DNA of 32,224 nt from positions 1 through 32,224 of the forward strand of contig JAUYMZ010000452.1 of assembly GCA_030699355.1 (NCBI GenBank), written 5' to 3'. A program made the position numbers and the translations under genes. This DNA comes from Bacteroidota bacterium (GTDB taxonomy: Bacteria; Bacteroidota; Bacteroidia; UKL13-3). Under the pieces are notes generated by a model, which saw nothing but the letters and a program-made list of their open reading frames with translations, was not told the origin of the DNA and searched no databases. Shown here one piece after another: positions 1 through 7,837 of the stretch. The first letter of the stretch is position 1. Every line of letters begins with the position of its first letter.

Positions 1-9
1 GATTGTGCC

Positions 10-819
10 TTACTCGCAACCAATAGCGTAAAAATTAGGATATAAATTATTTTTAATTTCATTTTTTATTTTTTGTAATTCAAACGATTTTTGGCGCTTT
101 AAACTTTGATAGGTTCCCCAAATATTTCCCCCGTAAAAAACAGTGCCCATCATTAAATTTGTATATCCAAAAAGGGATACTGCGCCATATCTATTAAAGC
201 TATATGCGCTTAAGTAGGCGTGGGTGCTTACCATAAGCAAGTGAAGCATACCTTCATAGGTTTTACCCATCCAAATTTTGCCGCTTCCGGGTATAAGAAC
301 AGAGGCAACTATGAACTTTTTTTCAATTGGTTTTTCGGTCTGAACCCACTGCCTGTTTAAATTAGAAAAATAGGCTGTATCCAAGGTATGTGCATGGTTT
401 TGCAGAAACTGTTGTGCACTATCTGTGGAGGAATTTAAAAGCAAGTACCGTATTTGAAGTTCTTGCGGAAGTTGGGTCCAAATTTTATTTAAAATAGCAC
501 TAGAATCGAGTTGAAAGCATAGGGCTGCTATTTGGTTTAGCATAAAACTTGGAATGCTATCTAAGGATATCGTTTGCCTAATTTCTTTAAAGAGTAATTC
601 GTTTTCTTGTAGGTTAAAAAGGCAGTGTAAATACAAGGAGTTGATTGGGTTAATTTTGTCAATTAAAAGGGAATCGTGTAAGGCAAGTTTAGCTTCTAAA
701 AAACGGCTTTCACATGCAAGTTGCTTGGCATAGATAAAACTGTGTTTTTTATCGAAGATGTTTTGAGAATGGCCCCTAAAATGTGCCAACATGAAAATAA
801 AGAAAAGTATTTTTTTCAT
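10..819 (-). CDS. Exported/membrane protein of unknown function, coupled to a YidD-like gene
   Basis: The product is 269 aa. It starts with a hydrophobic signal-like segment (residues 1-19, MKKILFFIFMLAHF...). A soluble, mostly helical region follows (about 20-165). The C-terminal part (about 168-245) carries hydrophobic segments around a PGSGKIWMGKTYEG motif, of the kind seen in small Bacteroidota membrane proteins with Gly-rich turn motifs. The ATG overlaps the stop of the upstream YidD-like gene by four bases (ATGA), so the two are probably translationally coupled. I do not recognise the family with confidence. The coupling and the membrane segments suggest a job at the envelope, but that is inference. 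The stop codon lies ten bases from the window edge and the gene is complete. Confidence 0.75.
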   Translation of the reverse strand: MKKILFFIFMLAHFRGHSQNIFDKKHSFIYAKQLACESRFLEAKLALHDSLLIDKINPINSLYLHCLFNLQENELLFKEIRQTISLDSIPSFMLNQIAALCFQLDSSAILNKIWTQLPQELQIRYLLLNSSTDSAQQFLQNHAHTLDTAYFSNLNRQWVQTEKPIEKKFIVASVLIPGSGKIWMGKTYEGMLHLLMVSTHAYLSAYSFNRYGAVSLFGYTNLMMGTVFYGGNIWGTYQSLKRQKSFELQKIKNEIKNNLYPNFYAIGCE

Positions 820-1160
820 GGAAGGTCTATGGCTTTCTCACTGTCGTTGGTAAAATAATCTTCGGTTCTTCCATTGCATCTCAATAATCTATCTGCGGTT
901 AAAAACAGTCCAATGGGTAGGGGGTATTTTTTTATAGCCAATTTTGCGTAGTAGGAGCAACTTGGGTGAAATTGGCAGGTAGACCCATCTTGGGAGGAAA
1001 TGTACTTTTTATAAAATCCATGTAAGCCAGTATAATGGGTTGGTTCAGGCCGAGGTTTTTGAGCAGTAATTAAATCTTTTTGTAAGTTTATGGGCTGCCC
1101 AAAACAAAGGGCGGCCATTAATATTAAGTTAAAAATAAGTGCAAATTTCAATTTCCTCAT
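816..1160 (-). CDS. yidD: YidD-domain protein with an N-terminal signal peptide
   Basis: The product is 114 aa. Residues about 50-97 match the YidD (DUF37) family, which assists insertion of inner-membrane proteins by the Sec/YidC route. The visible signature is YKKYISSQDGSTCQFHPSCS, then YAKLAIKKY and RLLRCNG; it contains the conserved Cys residues and the RLLRCN end. Classical YidD is 70-100 aa and starts with a cytoplasmic amphipathic helix. This one instead starts with what looks like a cleavable signal peptide (MRKLKFALIFNLILMAALCFGQ), so the domain may sit in the periplasm. The gene is the first of a two-gene unit and its stop overlaps the next ATG. It is divergent from the plus-strand operon at 1198, with only 37 bp between the starts. 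Family assignment is firm; location and role are inference. Confidence 0.82.
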   Translation of the reverse strand: MRKLKFALIFNLILMAALCFGQPINLQKDLITAQKPRPEPTHYTGLHGFYKKYISSQDGSTCQFHPSCSYYAKLAIKKYPLPIGLFLTADRLLRCNGRTEDYFTNDSEKAIDLP

Positions 1161-1169
1161 TTTTTTATA

Positions 1170-1183
1170 TTTATTGCAATAAA
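1170..1183. promoter_or_regulatory. Perfect 14-bp palindrome between divergent genes
   Basis: TTTATTGCAATAAA is a perfect inverted repeat. It sits in the 37-bp gap between the YidD-like gene (minus) and the exported-protein operon (plus). Its position would suit an operator or overlapping promoter elements, but an AT-rich palindrome this short can also arise by chance. Confidence 0.3.
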
Positions 1184-1197
1184 ATTAAAAACCATCT

Positions 1198-2856
1198 ATG
1201 AAAAAAGTTTTACTGCTTAGTCTTTCCATTTTATTTTTCTCAATCACCTTTGCTCAAGATCAAACAAGAATTGAATTTGATGCAGATAATGCAGCTGGAG
1301 GACATTATTACACATACCCAATTGGTGAAAAAGGGGTAATACTCATGTACCTGCCAAAGGGTAAAGAAAAAGGAAAATCCAAAGAAACAGCCTATACCCT
1401 TAAAAAATTGGATATAAATTTTAAAGAGACGGGTAAGGGTTCGTTTATTCCTCCAAAAGGATTTACGCTAGATAAGGTTGTAAGTGACGCCAATAATTTA
1501 TATGCGATGTTTTCGCCTAGGGCTAATTTTAAAGAGTATGCTGTTTTTAAGATTGATAAAACCACTTTAAAAACGAGTGTTTATCAAGGAGAATATCCTA
1601 AGCACCTAACTTTCGAAGCGATGGAGGTTATGAATGAAACTGTTTTTCTAGGATTTATTGCTGGCCCACACCCAAACACACCACAGCTTATACTTTGTTT
1701 AACTATGCCTGTTTGTTTTATCCCTTATTTTTTTTACCAACCAAAGTATTACTCTATGGTAAGTGCCGTTGATTTTAGTAAAAGGGTGGCCTCTAGAAAA
1801 GATTTTCAACTTGGGGGTGGTAAAGGATTAAAGGTGGCATTTTTAGATATGACTAAGAATGATTCGCTTCAAAAGGTTGATTTACTATTATCTCTAATTG
1901 GTAAAAAGGAAACTCGAACTATTCTGCGTGAAATGAATACCAAAACCATGGAAAAGGAAAAGGTGTTTAAATTAACAAGTGGGAAAGATATTGCTACAGC
2001 CAAAGTGTTTAGCACCAATCCTACTGATAAAATTATTTTGGGTCAGTTTAAAAATAAACCGGGTAAATCTAGAAAAGAAAGAAAAGAAGCTGCTAAAAAA
2101 GCACCCGGCGGATTATTTATAAGCATGGTAGATGGGGGTAAGCAATCCTTCACAAAACTAATTCCTTTTTCTTCGTTTAAGAATTTTACCATCAGCATAC
2201 CAAAAGACCCTAATAAGAAGGATAAGAAAACATCTAAGCGAGAAGTCGCAAATAATAAGAGTTTACAAAATATTATATCTTTTACTTTTCATGATATTTT
2301 GATTAGAGAGGATGAAATTTTAGTTTTTGCTGAGCCGTATTATCCAACCTATCATACCGAAACTCGTGTTGTTATTGTAAATGGAAGAGCTACAACCCAA
2401 ACAGTAGTTGTTTTTGATGGGTATAGGTTTTTAGGTGCCATGGTTATGGCTTTTGATATGGAAGGAAATATGAAATGGGAAAATGGATTTAAAATTTCTA
2501 ATGGTCCGCTTTCTTTCTCTACAAGTAGAAAATTTGATTTTTATGAAACTGAAGACGATGGTATAAAGGTGGTATACAATAGTGCTGGGTCTATTTTTTC
2601 TAAAACTATTTATGATGATAAGGTAGATTCTGAAGTAGAATTAATGAAGATCAAAACTTTAACCAATGATAAAAAAGTTAAAAACCTAGACTCAAGGTAT
2701 ACCGAAGTAAACGGAACAGAGTATTGGTATGATAATTTTTATCTTGCTTTTGGAATGCAAAAAATAACTTCTGAAGCCAAAGCTAAAGATAGGGCTAAAG
2801 ACGAAAAGAAAAACAGAACTATTTTTTACTTAAATAAAATTGAAATTGAAGAATAA
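1198..2856 (+). CDS. Exported protein of unknown function, first gene of a protease operon
   Basis: The product is 552 aa with a clear signal peptide (MKKVLLLSLSILFFSITFAQ, cut after AQ). The mature part has many short beta-strand-like stretches of the kind seen in propeller-like periplasmic proteins. It also has two very basic, low-complexity stretches, about residues 283-303 (RKERKEAAKK) and 337-352 (NKKDKKTSKR). No catalytic motif or known domain is recognisable by eye. The ATG is decided by the signal peptide. The 3' end overlaps the TTG start of the M48 protease gene by 17 bases, so the two products are probably made together. The function is unknown; a partner or substrate of the downstream protease is a guess from gene order only. 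Confidence 0.78.
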   Translation: MKKVLLLSLSILFFSITFAQDQTRIEFDADNAAGGHYYTYPIGEKGVILMYLPKGKEKGKSKETAYTLKKLDINFKETGKGSFIPPKGFTLDKVVSDANNLYAMFSPRANFKEYAVFKIDKTTLKTSVYQGEYPKHLTFEAMEVMNETVFLGFIAGPHPNTPQLILCLTMPVCFIPYFFYQPKYYSMVSAVDFSKRVASRKDFQLGGGKGLKVAFLDMTKNDSLQKVDLLLSLIGKKETRTILREMNTKTMEKEKVFKLTSGKDIATAKVFSTNPTDKIILGQFKNKPGKSRKERKEAAKKAPGGLFISMVDGGKQSFTKLIPFSSFKNFTISIPKDPNKKDKKTSKREVANNKSLQNIISFTFHDILIREDEILVFAEPYYPTYHTETRVVIVNGRATTQTVVVFDGYRFLGAMVMAFDMEGNMKWENGFKISNGPLSFSTSRKFDFYETEDDGIKVVYNSAGSIFSKTIYDDKVDSEVELMKIKTLTNDKKVKNLDSRYTEVNGTEYWYDNFYLAFGMQKITSEAKAKDRAKDEKKNRTIFYLNKIEIEE

Positions 2857-5110
2857 GTTATTTTGTTTGCTGTGGCTGAGTTTATTTTCGGCTGCTTCGC
2901 ATGCGCAAGAATATAAATCTTGGTTCAAAACCATTGCTCCACTTGGTTCAGAATTTACAGATAGAAGCACGGTTTTGGCTAACTTAGAATTGGATAAGCC
3001 AGCCAAAAAATCTAAAGTGAATATCAAAGCATTTAAAGAATCTAACGATTATTTTATTGATAGATTCTTAAATTCGGGTAAAGTTATTGCCTATAGTAAA
3101 GCCAACTTATACCTCGACAGGGTAGTTGATAAACTGCTAGCCAACGACCCTGCTTTGCGAGCTAAGCTTAAATTTTATATTGTTTATACTTCCGAAGTGA
3201 ATGCCTTTACTTTTACCAACGGGATGATATTTGTAAATATTGGTTTGTTTGCCCGTTTTGAAAATGAAGCGCAATTAGCCTTTATTTTGGCTCACGAAAT
3301 TGCCCATTATACCAAAAAACATGCTTTTGAGCGCTATAAATTTAGCACCGAATCGGAAGTTGAAGACATGGGAGAGGAGGAATTTCTGGAAGTTGTATTG
3401 AGTAAGTTTTCAAGAAACCAAGAGTTTGAAGCCGATGATATAGGCTTCGAAATTTTCAGAAACTCTGGCTATGCACAAACCGAAGCTGCCAGTGTGTTTA
3501 ATATCCTAAAGATTTCTGAATACCCAGTAGAAAATAAAAAAATTGAAAAGCATGTTTTTGAAGGGCCGTACTTAAAGGTGCCTTCTGCCTACTATCCAGA
3601 TTCTGCTATTCAAATGATTATTAGTTCGGATGAAAATGATAGTACACATACCCATCCTAGTAGTGGCAAAAGGCAGGCGGCTTTGGGCAAAAAAATGGAT
3701 GCGAACGCTGCCAGTAGCGGACAAACTTTTAGGGTAGATGAACAAACGTTTAATCAAATTAAACTTGCCTCGCAATTCGCTTTGAGCGAAATTTTAATTC
3801 AAGAGAAAGACTATGTAAGTGCAATTTACAATACAGAGCTATTGTTATCAAGGTTTCCAAACCATGAAACTTTGCTTTCCCTGAAAGTGAAAGCCTATTA
3901 CTTTTTATTGGCCAATATTGATGCGGGTAGCGGTTCTTCGGTTATTAAAAAGCCGCAGAGAATAAATGGTGAAATTAAGAAGTTTCATCAGTTGTTTAAA
4001 AAGTTGAGTTTAAAAGAAACCAATACCTTGGCGCTGCGTATTGCTTGGGATATTCATTTAGCGAATCCTAAAAATGAGGAGATTAAACAATTTACTCATG
4101 CCATTACCAAATTGTTTGCTATCAGCGTAAGCACAGATTTAAATCAATTTGCCCAATCTACAGAGTATGATGAAGCACTAATAGCCTCTTTCTACTTACA
4201 AGATACCTCCCAAGAATTTAGTAAGCGTAAAAAATTTAACTCAGGAAGTGGCGCCGTTATCAGGAAAAAAAAGAATCAACCGAAAGAAAGTTTCGTAAAA
4301 TTTGCCATCCCAGATTTAATAGAAAACAAAGAGTTTAGGTCGGTTTTTACTGATATTGCCAAAGATGTAATAGCTTACAAAGAAGCTAACCCAGACCATA
4401 TTGAACAATACGATGATGCCGAAGAAGATATTTCTCGGTCTCGACCTGCTCCAGAAGAAAAGAAGAAAAAGAAAAAGGGGTCAACCAAAAAAATAATTGA
4501 GGCTCAGAAGCCCTTTACAACAGATAAATTATTAATTATAGATGTTAGTAATATAAAACTCGACCTTAGCTCTGGTAGTCCGGTAAAATTTTTCTCTATT
4601 AAGCAAAAGCAGAAAGAGTTGGTAAATACCTTACAAACTTGTGCTAAGCTAACTGGTATAAATTTAACAGTGTTTAATCCTGTAGATTTAATAGCCAACG
4701 ATTCGCAATTTTATAATGATAGAAACACACTAGAAGCATGGAAAATGGAGCGTATTACCAATCGCCACATGGAGGAAGTTTTGCCTTCTAATTATCAAGA
4801 AATACAAGACTTGTGTAAGCGATATGATACCAAATATGTATGTTTTATAACTACCCGTAACATCATTTTGCCAATAAATCAGTCGAGATTATTTTTAGAT
4901 GTTCTATATACGGTGTATAATCCTCCTCTGTTTATTTATACCATGCATAGTATTTTTAGGTATAAAAGATACAGCGCTATTTATATGCCAGTGTTTGATA
5001 TTACCTCGGGTAAAGTGGTGGCCGACTATTCCTCTCAATACGATTATCCTGATCACCCAGATTTAATGAAGGCCGAATTCTATTATTTCTTAAATTCAAT
5101 CAAAAAATGA
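2840..5110 (+). CDS. M48-family zinc metalloprotease with a large unknown C-terminal region
   Basis: The product is 756 aa. A signal peptide covers residues 1-23 (ending SHAQ). The zinc site HEIAH is at 152-156, and the third ligand is probably E195 in the EFEAD motif, as in HtpX/BepA-type M48 peptidases. The enzyme should act in the periplasm, perhaps in outer-membrane protein quality control as known for BepA. Beyond about residue 300 there is a long region: a helical, possibly TPR-like part, a Lys-rich linker near 537-549 (EEKKKKKKGSTKK), and a C-terminal alpha/beta-like part that I do not recognise. The start codon is TTG: it gives a good signal peptide and there is no nearby in-frame ATG. 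A second TTG at 2846 is an alternative. The gene overlaps both neighbours, by 17 bases upstream and 4 downstream. Confidence 0.88.
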   Translation: MKLKNKLFCLLWLSLFSAASHAQEYKSWFKTIAPLGSEFTDRSTVLANLELDKPAKKSKVNIKAFKESNDYFIDRFLNSGKVIAYSKANLYLDRVVDKLLANDPALRAKLKFYIVYTSEVNAFTFTNGMIFVNIGLFARFENEAQLAFILAHEIAHYTKKHAFERYKFSTESEVEDMGEEEFLEVVLSKFSRNQEFEADDIGFEIFRNSGYAQTEAASVFNILKISEYPVENKKIEKHVFEGPYLKVPSAYYPDSAIQMIISSDENDSTHTHPSSGKRQAALGKKMDANAASSGQTFRVDEQTFNQIKLASQFALSEILIQEKDYVSAIYNTELLLSRFPNHETLLSLKVKAYYFLLANIDAGSGSSVIKKPQRINGEIKKFHQLFKKLSLKETNTLALRIAWDIHLANPKNEEIKQFTHAITKLFAISVSTDLNQFAQSTEYDEALIASFYLQDTSQEFSKRKKFNSGSGAVIRKKKNQPKESFVKFAIPDLIENKEFRSVFTDIAKDVIAYKEANPDHIEQYDDAEEDISRSRPAPEEKKKKKKGSTKKIIEAQKPFTTDKLLIIDVSNIKLDLSSGSPVKFFSIKQKQKELVNTLQTCAKLTGINLTVFNPVDLIANDSQFYNDRNTLEAWKMERITNRHMEEVLPSNYQEIQDLCKRYDTKYVCFITTRNIILPINQSRLFLDVLYTVYNPPLFIYTMHSIFRYKRYSAIYMPVFDITSGKVVADYSSQYDYPDHPDLMKAEFYYFLNSIKK

Positions 5111-5826
5111 AAAGATTTTCATTTATATTTTTTCTAAGTATTTCTTTATGCCTGATCCAAAATATGGTTTTGGCACAAAGGGTGGCAGGATACATGGGTA
5201 AACGCTTTTTTGTGGGAGTTCCTGTTTCTTACATGCCAAACCTATTAGGTCTGCTATCTGAAGATGTTAACCACAATGGTGAGCATCGATTTTATATGAT
5301 TAATGCTCCTAAAATTGGGGCTAGTGTTGGTTTTGTTGCAAGCAATACGAGGTCGATTGTGCTTGATGTTGATTTTCAAAATATCGGAGGATTCTATGCA
5401 AGACCTAAAATTTCTTCTGCTTCTCCAACTGATTTATTATATAGTAGAAGTCAGCTTGTTTCTTACAAGTTTAGGTTTCAAAATGCGTTTCAACATTGCG
5501 CACCAGTTGGTGGTTATAGCGGAATTACCTTGGGACTAACCACCTTTAATAATTCATATATGAATATTGGGGGCAACATACAACCAGCAGATAGAACTAT
5601 CGATTATTCTCTAGGATATGCGGGTGGCTTAAGACGGGTTTACAAAGATAAAATCGTGTTAGATTTAGGTTTAGAATTCAATTTTTCTTTTAAAACAATA
5701 GGTGCTTTAATTGATACTGAAAATCGCTACGAAACGGATGAACAAGCGGTAGGAACCTATGCCATTATTAAAAACGGTGTAAATAATATCATCGTTTGTA
5801 GAGCCGCTGTTTACTTATTGCTTTAA
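5107..5826 (+). CDS. Exported protein, probably an outer-membrane beta-barrel
   Basis: The product is 239 aa with a signal peptide (residues 1-24, ending MVLAQ). The mature part has alternating hydrophobic and aromatic beta-strand patterns with Gly-rich turns, and it ends on a hydrophobic strand, as expected for a small outer-membrane barrel. The start overlaps the stop of the M48 protease gene (ATGA), so it is the third gene of a coupled exported-protein operon. The stop is directly next to the stop of the convergent msrA, with no bases between and no visible terminator. I do not recognise the family; the barrel call rests on pattern only. Confidence 0.7.
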   Translation: MKRFSFIFFLSISLCLIQNMVLAQRVAGYMGKRFFVGVPVSYMPNLLGLLSEDVNHNGEHRFYMINAPKIGASVGFVASNTRSIVLDVDFQNIGGFYARPKISSASPTDLLYSRSQLVSYKFRFQNAFQHCAPVGGYSGITLGLTTFNNSYMNIGGNIQPADRTIDYSLGYAGGLRRVYKDKIVLDLGLEFNFSFKTIGALIDTENRYETDEQAVGTYAIIKNGVNNIIVCRAAVYLLL

Positions 5827-6483
5827 CTATTTCTTCCTAAACTGATTGCCAAATACTTTCTCAAATTTCTCTAATTTAGGAGCTATTACATATTGGCAAT
5901 AACCTTGTGAACTGTTTTGATTGTAGTAATTTTGGTGGTAATCTTCTGCTTCGTAAAAATTACTGTAAGCAGATATCTCTGTTACAATGGGCGCCTTAAA
6001 AGCGCCACTTGTATCTAAGTCCTTTTTAATTTTTTCGGCAATGTTTTTCTGATTTTCATTGAGGTAAAATATTGCCGAACGGTATTGAGTTCCTACATCA
6101 TTGCCTTGTCTGTTTAAGGTTGTTGGGTCGTGTGTTTGCCAGAAAACAGAAAGCAGGGTCTCAAATGAAACTTCTGCCGGATTGTATACTAATTTAATTA
6201 CCTCTGCATGACCTGTTGTACCTTCACAAACTTCTTTGTAGCTTGGGTCTTTCACTTGTCCGCCGCTATACCCAGAAATTATTTTCTTAACACCTGGCAC
6301 GCGCTGAAAAACGGCCTCTACACACCAAAAACATCCAGCACCTAAAATGGTACTATCTAACTTAGTTTCGTTTATTTCCTCTGTCATTTGATTGTTTATT
6401 TCTGTTTTATTGCCTTTTTCTGTTTGGGTTTGGCACGACATTCCCAAGAATAAAAATGTACTGATAATAATGGGCTGCAACAT
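5827..6483 (-). CDS. msrA: Peptide-methionine (S)-S-oxide reductase, lipoprotein form
   Basis: The product is 218 aa. The catalytic GCFWC motif is at residues 50-54 (nucleophile C51) and starts a complete MsrA domain, with GYSGG and GHAEVIKL following. MsrA reduces the S epimer of methionine sulfoxide. Residues 1-17 look like a lipoprotein signal (FLFLGMSC, lipid-modified C17), followed by a charged linker to about residue 42, so this copy is probably anchored in the envelope and repairs periplasmic proteins. Its start lies 5 bp after the flavin reductase stop, making it the last gene of the long minus-strand run. The MsrB partner is not fused and not in the window. Confidence 0.95.
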   Translation of the reverse strand: MLQPIIISTFLFLGMSCQTQTEKGNKTEINNQMTEEINETKLDSTILGAGCFWCVEAVFQRVPGVKKIISGYSGGQVKDPSYKEVCEGTTGHAEVIKLVYNPAEVSFETLLSVFWQTHDPTTLNRQGNDVGTQYRSAIFYLNENQKNIAEKIKKDLDTSGAFKAPIVTEISAYSNFYEAEDYHQNYYNQNSSQGYCQYVIAPKLEKFEKVFGNQFRKK

Positions 6484-6488
6484 GTTGT

Positions 6489-7112
6489 TTACTTATTAAT
6501 TGGTTTGGCATACGGTAATCTGCCTATTTTCTCTGCTTGATAATAGGTTTCTAATCCATGAACCAAGCTTGTTTTAACTTTGCTTAAATCAATATATCCT
6601 GCTTCTTCTAATATCTCTTCTGCTATTATAATTTCCTCAACACTGCCTATAATTAGTACGGTATCATTGCTTTTAATAGGAATAATCTCTACCAATTTCA
6701 ATCCTATTTTAAGCATGCTATCTTTTACATAAGGAGCTTTCACTTGTGCCGTAAATTCTGGTTCAAAGCCACATTCCGCAAACTCACTTTGATTTCTTTC
6801 ATATCGGGCAGAACTTTGATGTGCTTCCTTATACTTTTCAACCGGAATATGATTTAACGTAAAGTATTCATTACTTACAATATTTTCATAAGTATGTTTT
6901 TCTACCGAAACAGGTCTATGTATAATTCCCATTAACGCAGGATTGGCCCCAATATGCACAATCTGAGAAAATATGGCTAGGTTGTTTTCTCCATTTTTTC
7001 CCTGCGTGCCCACTAATATCGCAGATTTTATGCCACCCAAACCATTTATTAAATTGGTTCGGTATTGCTTTTCAAAGCCTGATATATCTGCTGCATAAAT
7101 ATGTTTGTTCAT
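6489..7112 (-). CDS. Flavin reductase family protein (FMN-binding)
   Basis: The product is 207 aa. The sequence fits the flavin-reductase-like split-barrel family: SAILVGTQGKNGENNLAIFS near residues 30-50, then PALMGIIHRP and the TYENI...EYFTLNHI block. Such proteins bind FMN and supply reduced flavin to partners or act as flavoredoxins. I start it at the ATG at 7112. A longer reading opens at a TTG at 7124, but that would run through GGAGG, which lies four bases upstream of the ATG and looks like a ribosome binding site. The chosen start is one base past the stop of the SDR gene. Coupling to the SDR and the FAD oxidoreductase suggests a shared redox task; the substrate is unknown. Confidence 0.85.
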   Translation of the reverse strand: MNKHIYAADISGFEKQYRTNLINGLGGIKSAILVGTQGKNGENNLAIFSQIVHIGANPALMGIIHRPVSVEKHTYENIVSNEYFTLNHIPVEKYKEAHQSSARYERNQSEFAECGFEPEFTAQVKAPYVKDSMLKIGLKLVEIIPIKSNDTVLIIGSVEEIIIAEEILEEAGYIDLSKVKTSLVHGLETYYQAEKIGRLPYAKPINK

Positions 7113-7113
7113 T

Positions 7114-7806
7114 TTATCCTCCAATGCTACTCATGCCCCCATCCACCGCCAAAATTTGTCCGCTAACCCAAGGTGCATTTAACAAATATAACGCTGCTTC
7201 GCTTATATCCTGAGCCGAACCAATTTTTTTAAGAGGATGTCTTTCTGCTGCTGAAGCCATTTTAGCTTCACTGTTTAATAATTTCTCTGCAAGCGGAGTT
7301 TCTGTTAAGGAAGGAGCAATGGCATTGACCCTAATTTTGGGTGCAAACTCAGCCGCTAATGATTTGGTTAATCCTTCAATCGCTCCTTTAGCGCCGGCAA
7401 TACTGGCATGAAAGGGCATCCCTTTTTGCACCGCCACTGTACTAAACAAAACAATAGATGGCGAATTGCCCTGAAGTAATTGTGGTAAATATTTTTGAAT
7501 GGCCTTAATGGCACCTAAATAATTTATCTGTAAATCGTTTAAGAAATCAGCTTGTTTCATGGCTTTAAATGGCCTCAAATTAATGCTTCCTGGGCAATAT
7601 ATTAATCCATCTATGGCTTCTGTAATTTCTGGAAATTGAACTGTTTCTTCTGTGATATCTATGCTACTGAATTGGATATTCGCAGGAACTTCAGCTTCTT
7701 TCCAACTTCTACTCAATACATGCACTTGGTTGCCTGCATTGGCCAATGATTTTGCCAAGTGTAAACCAATTCCGCTGCTACCGCCAACAATTAAATAATT
7801 TTTCAT
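7114..7806 (-). CDS. SDR-family protein lacking the catalytic tyrosine
   Basis: The product is 230 aa, a short-chain dehydrogenase/reductase by fold. The nucleotide-binding GGSSGIG motif is at residues 8-14, and the C-terminal VDGGMSS is typical. The usual NNAG is replaced by YCPG (70-73). The active site has N95, S122 and K140, but the tyrosine of the YxxxK motif is Ile136 (HASIAGAK, codon ATT). This points to a divergent SDR subfamily whose chemistry may differ or be lost. From memory, related Tyr-less SDRs occur near photolyase/cryptochrome genes in other bacteria; none is in this window. The start follows the FAD oxidoreductase stop by 31 bp, and the stop is one base before the flavin reductase ATG. 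Confidence 0.9.
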   Translation of the reverse strand: MKNYLIVGGSSGIGLHLAKSLANAGNQVHVLSRSWKEAEVPANIQFSSIDITEETVQFPEITEAIDGLIYCPGSINLRPFKAMKQADFLNDLQINYLGAIKAIQKYLPQLLQGNSPSIVLFSTVAVQKGMPFHASIAGAKGAIEGLTKSLAAEFAPKIRVNAIAPSLTETPLAEKLLNSEAKMASAAERHPLKKIGSAQDISEAALYLLNAPWVSGQILAVDGGMSSIGG

Positions 7807-7837
7807 ACTTCTTTTAACAGCAGCGTATAAAAATTGT

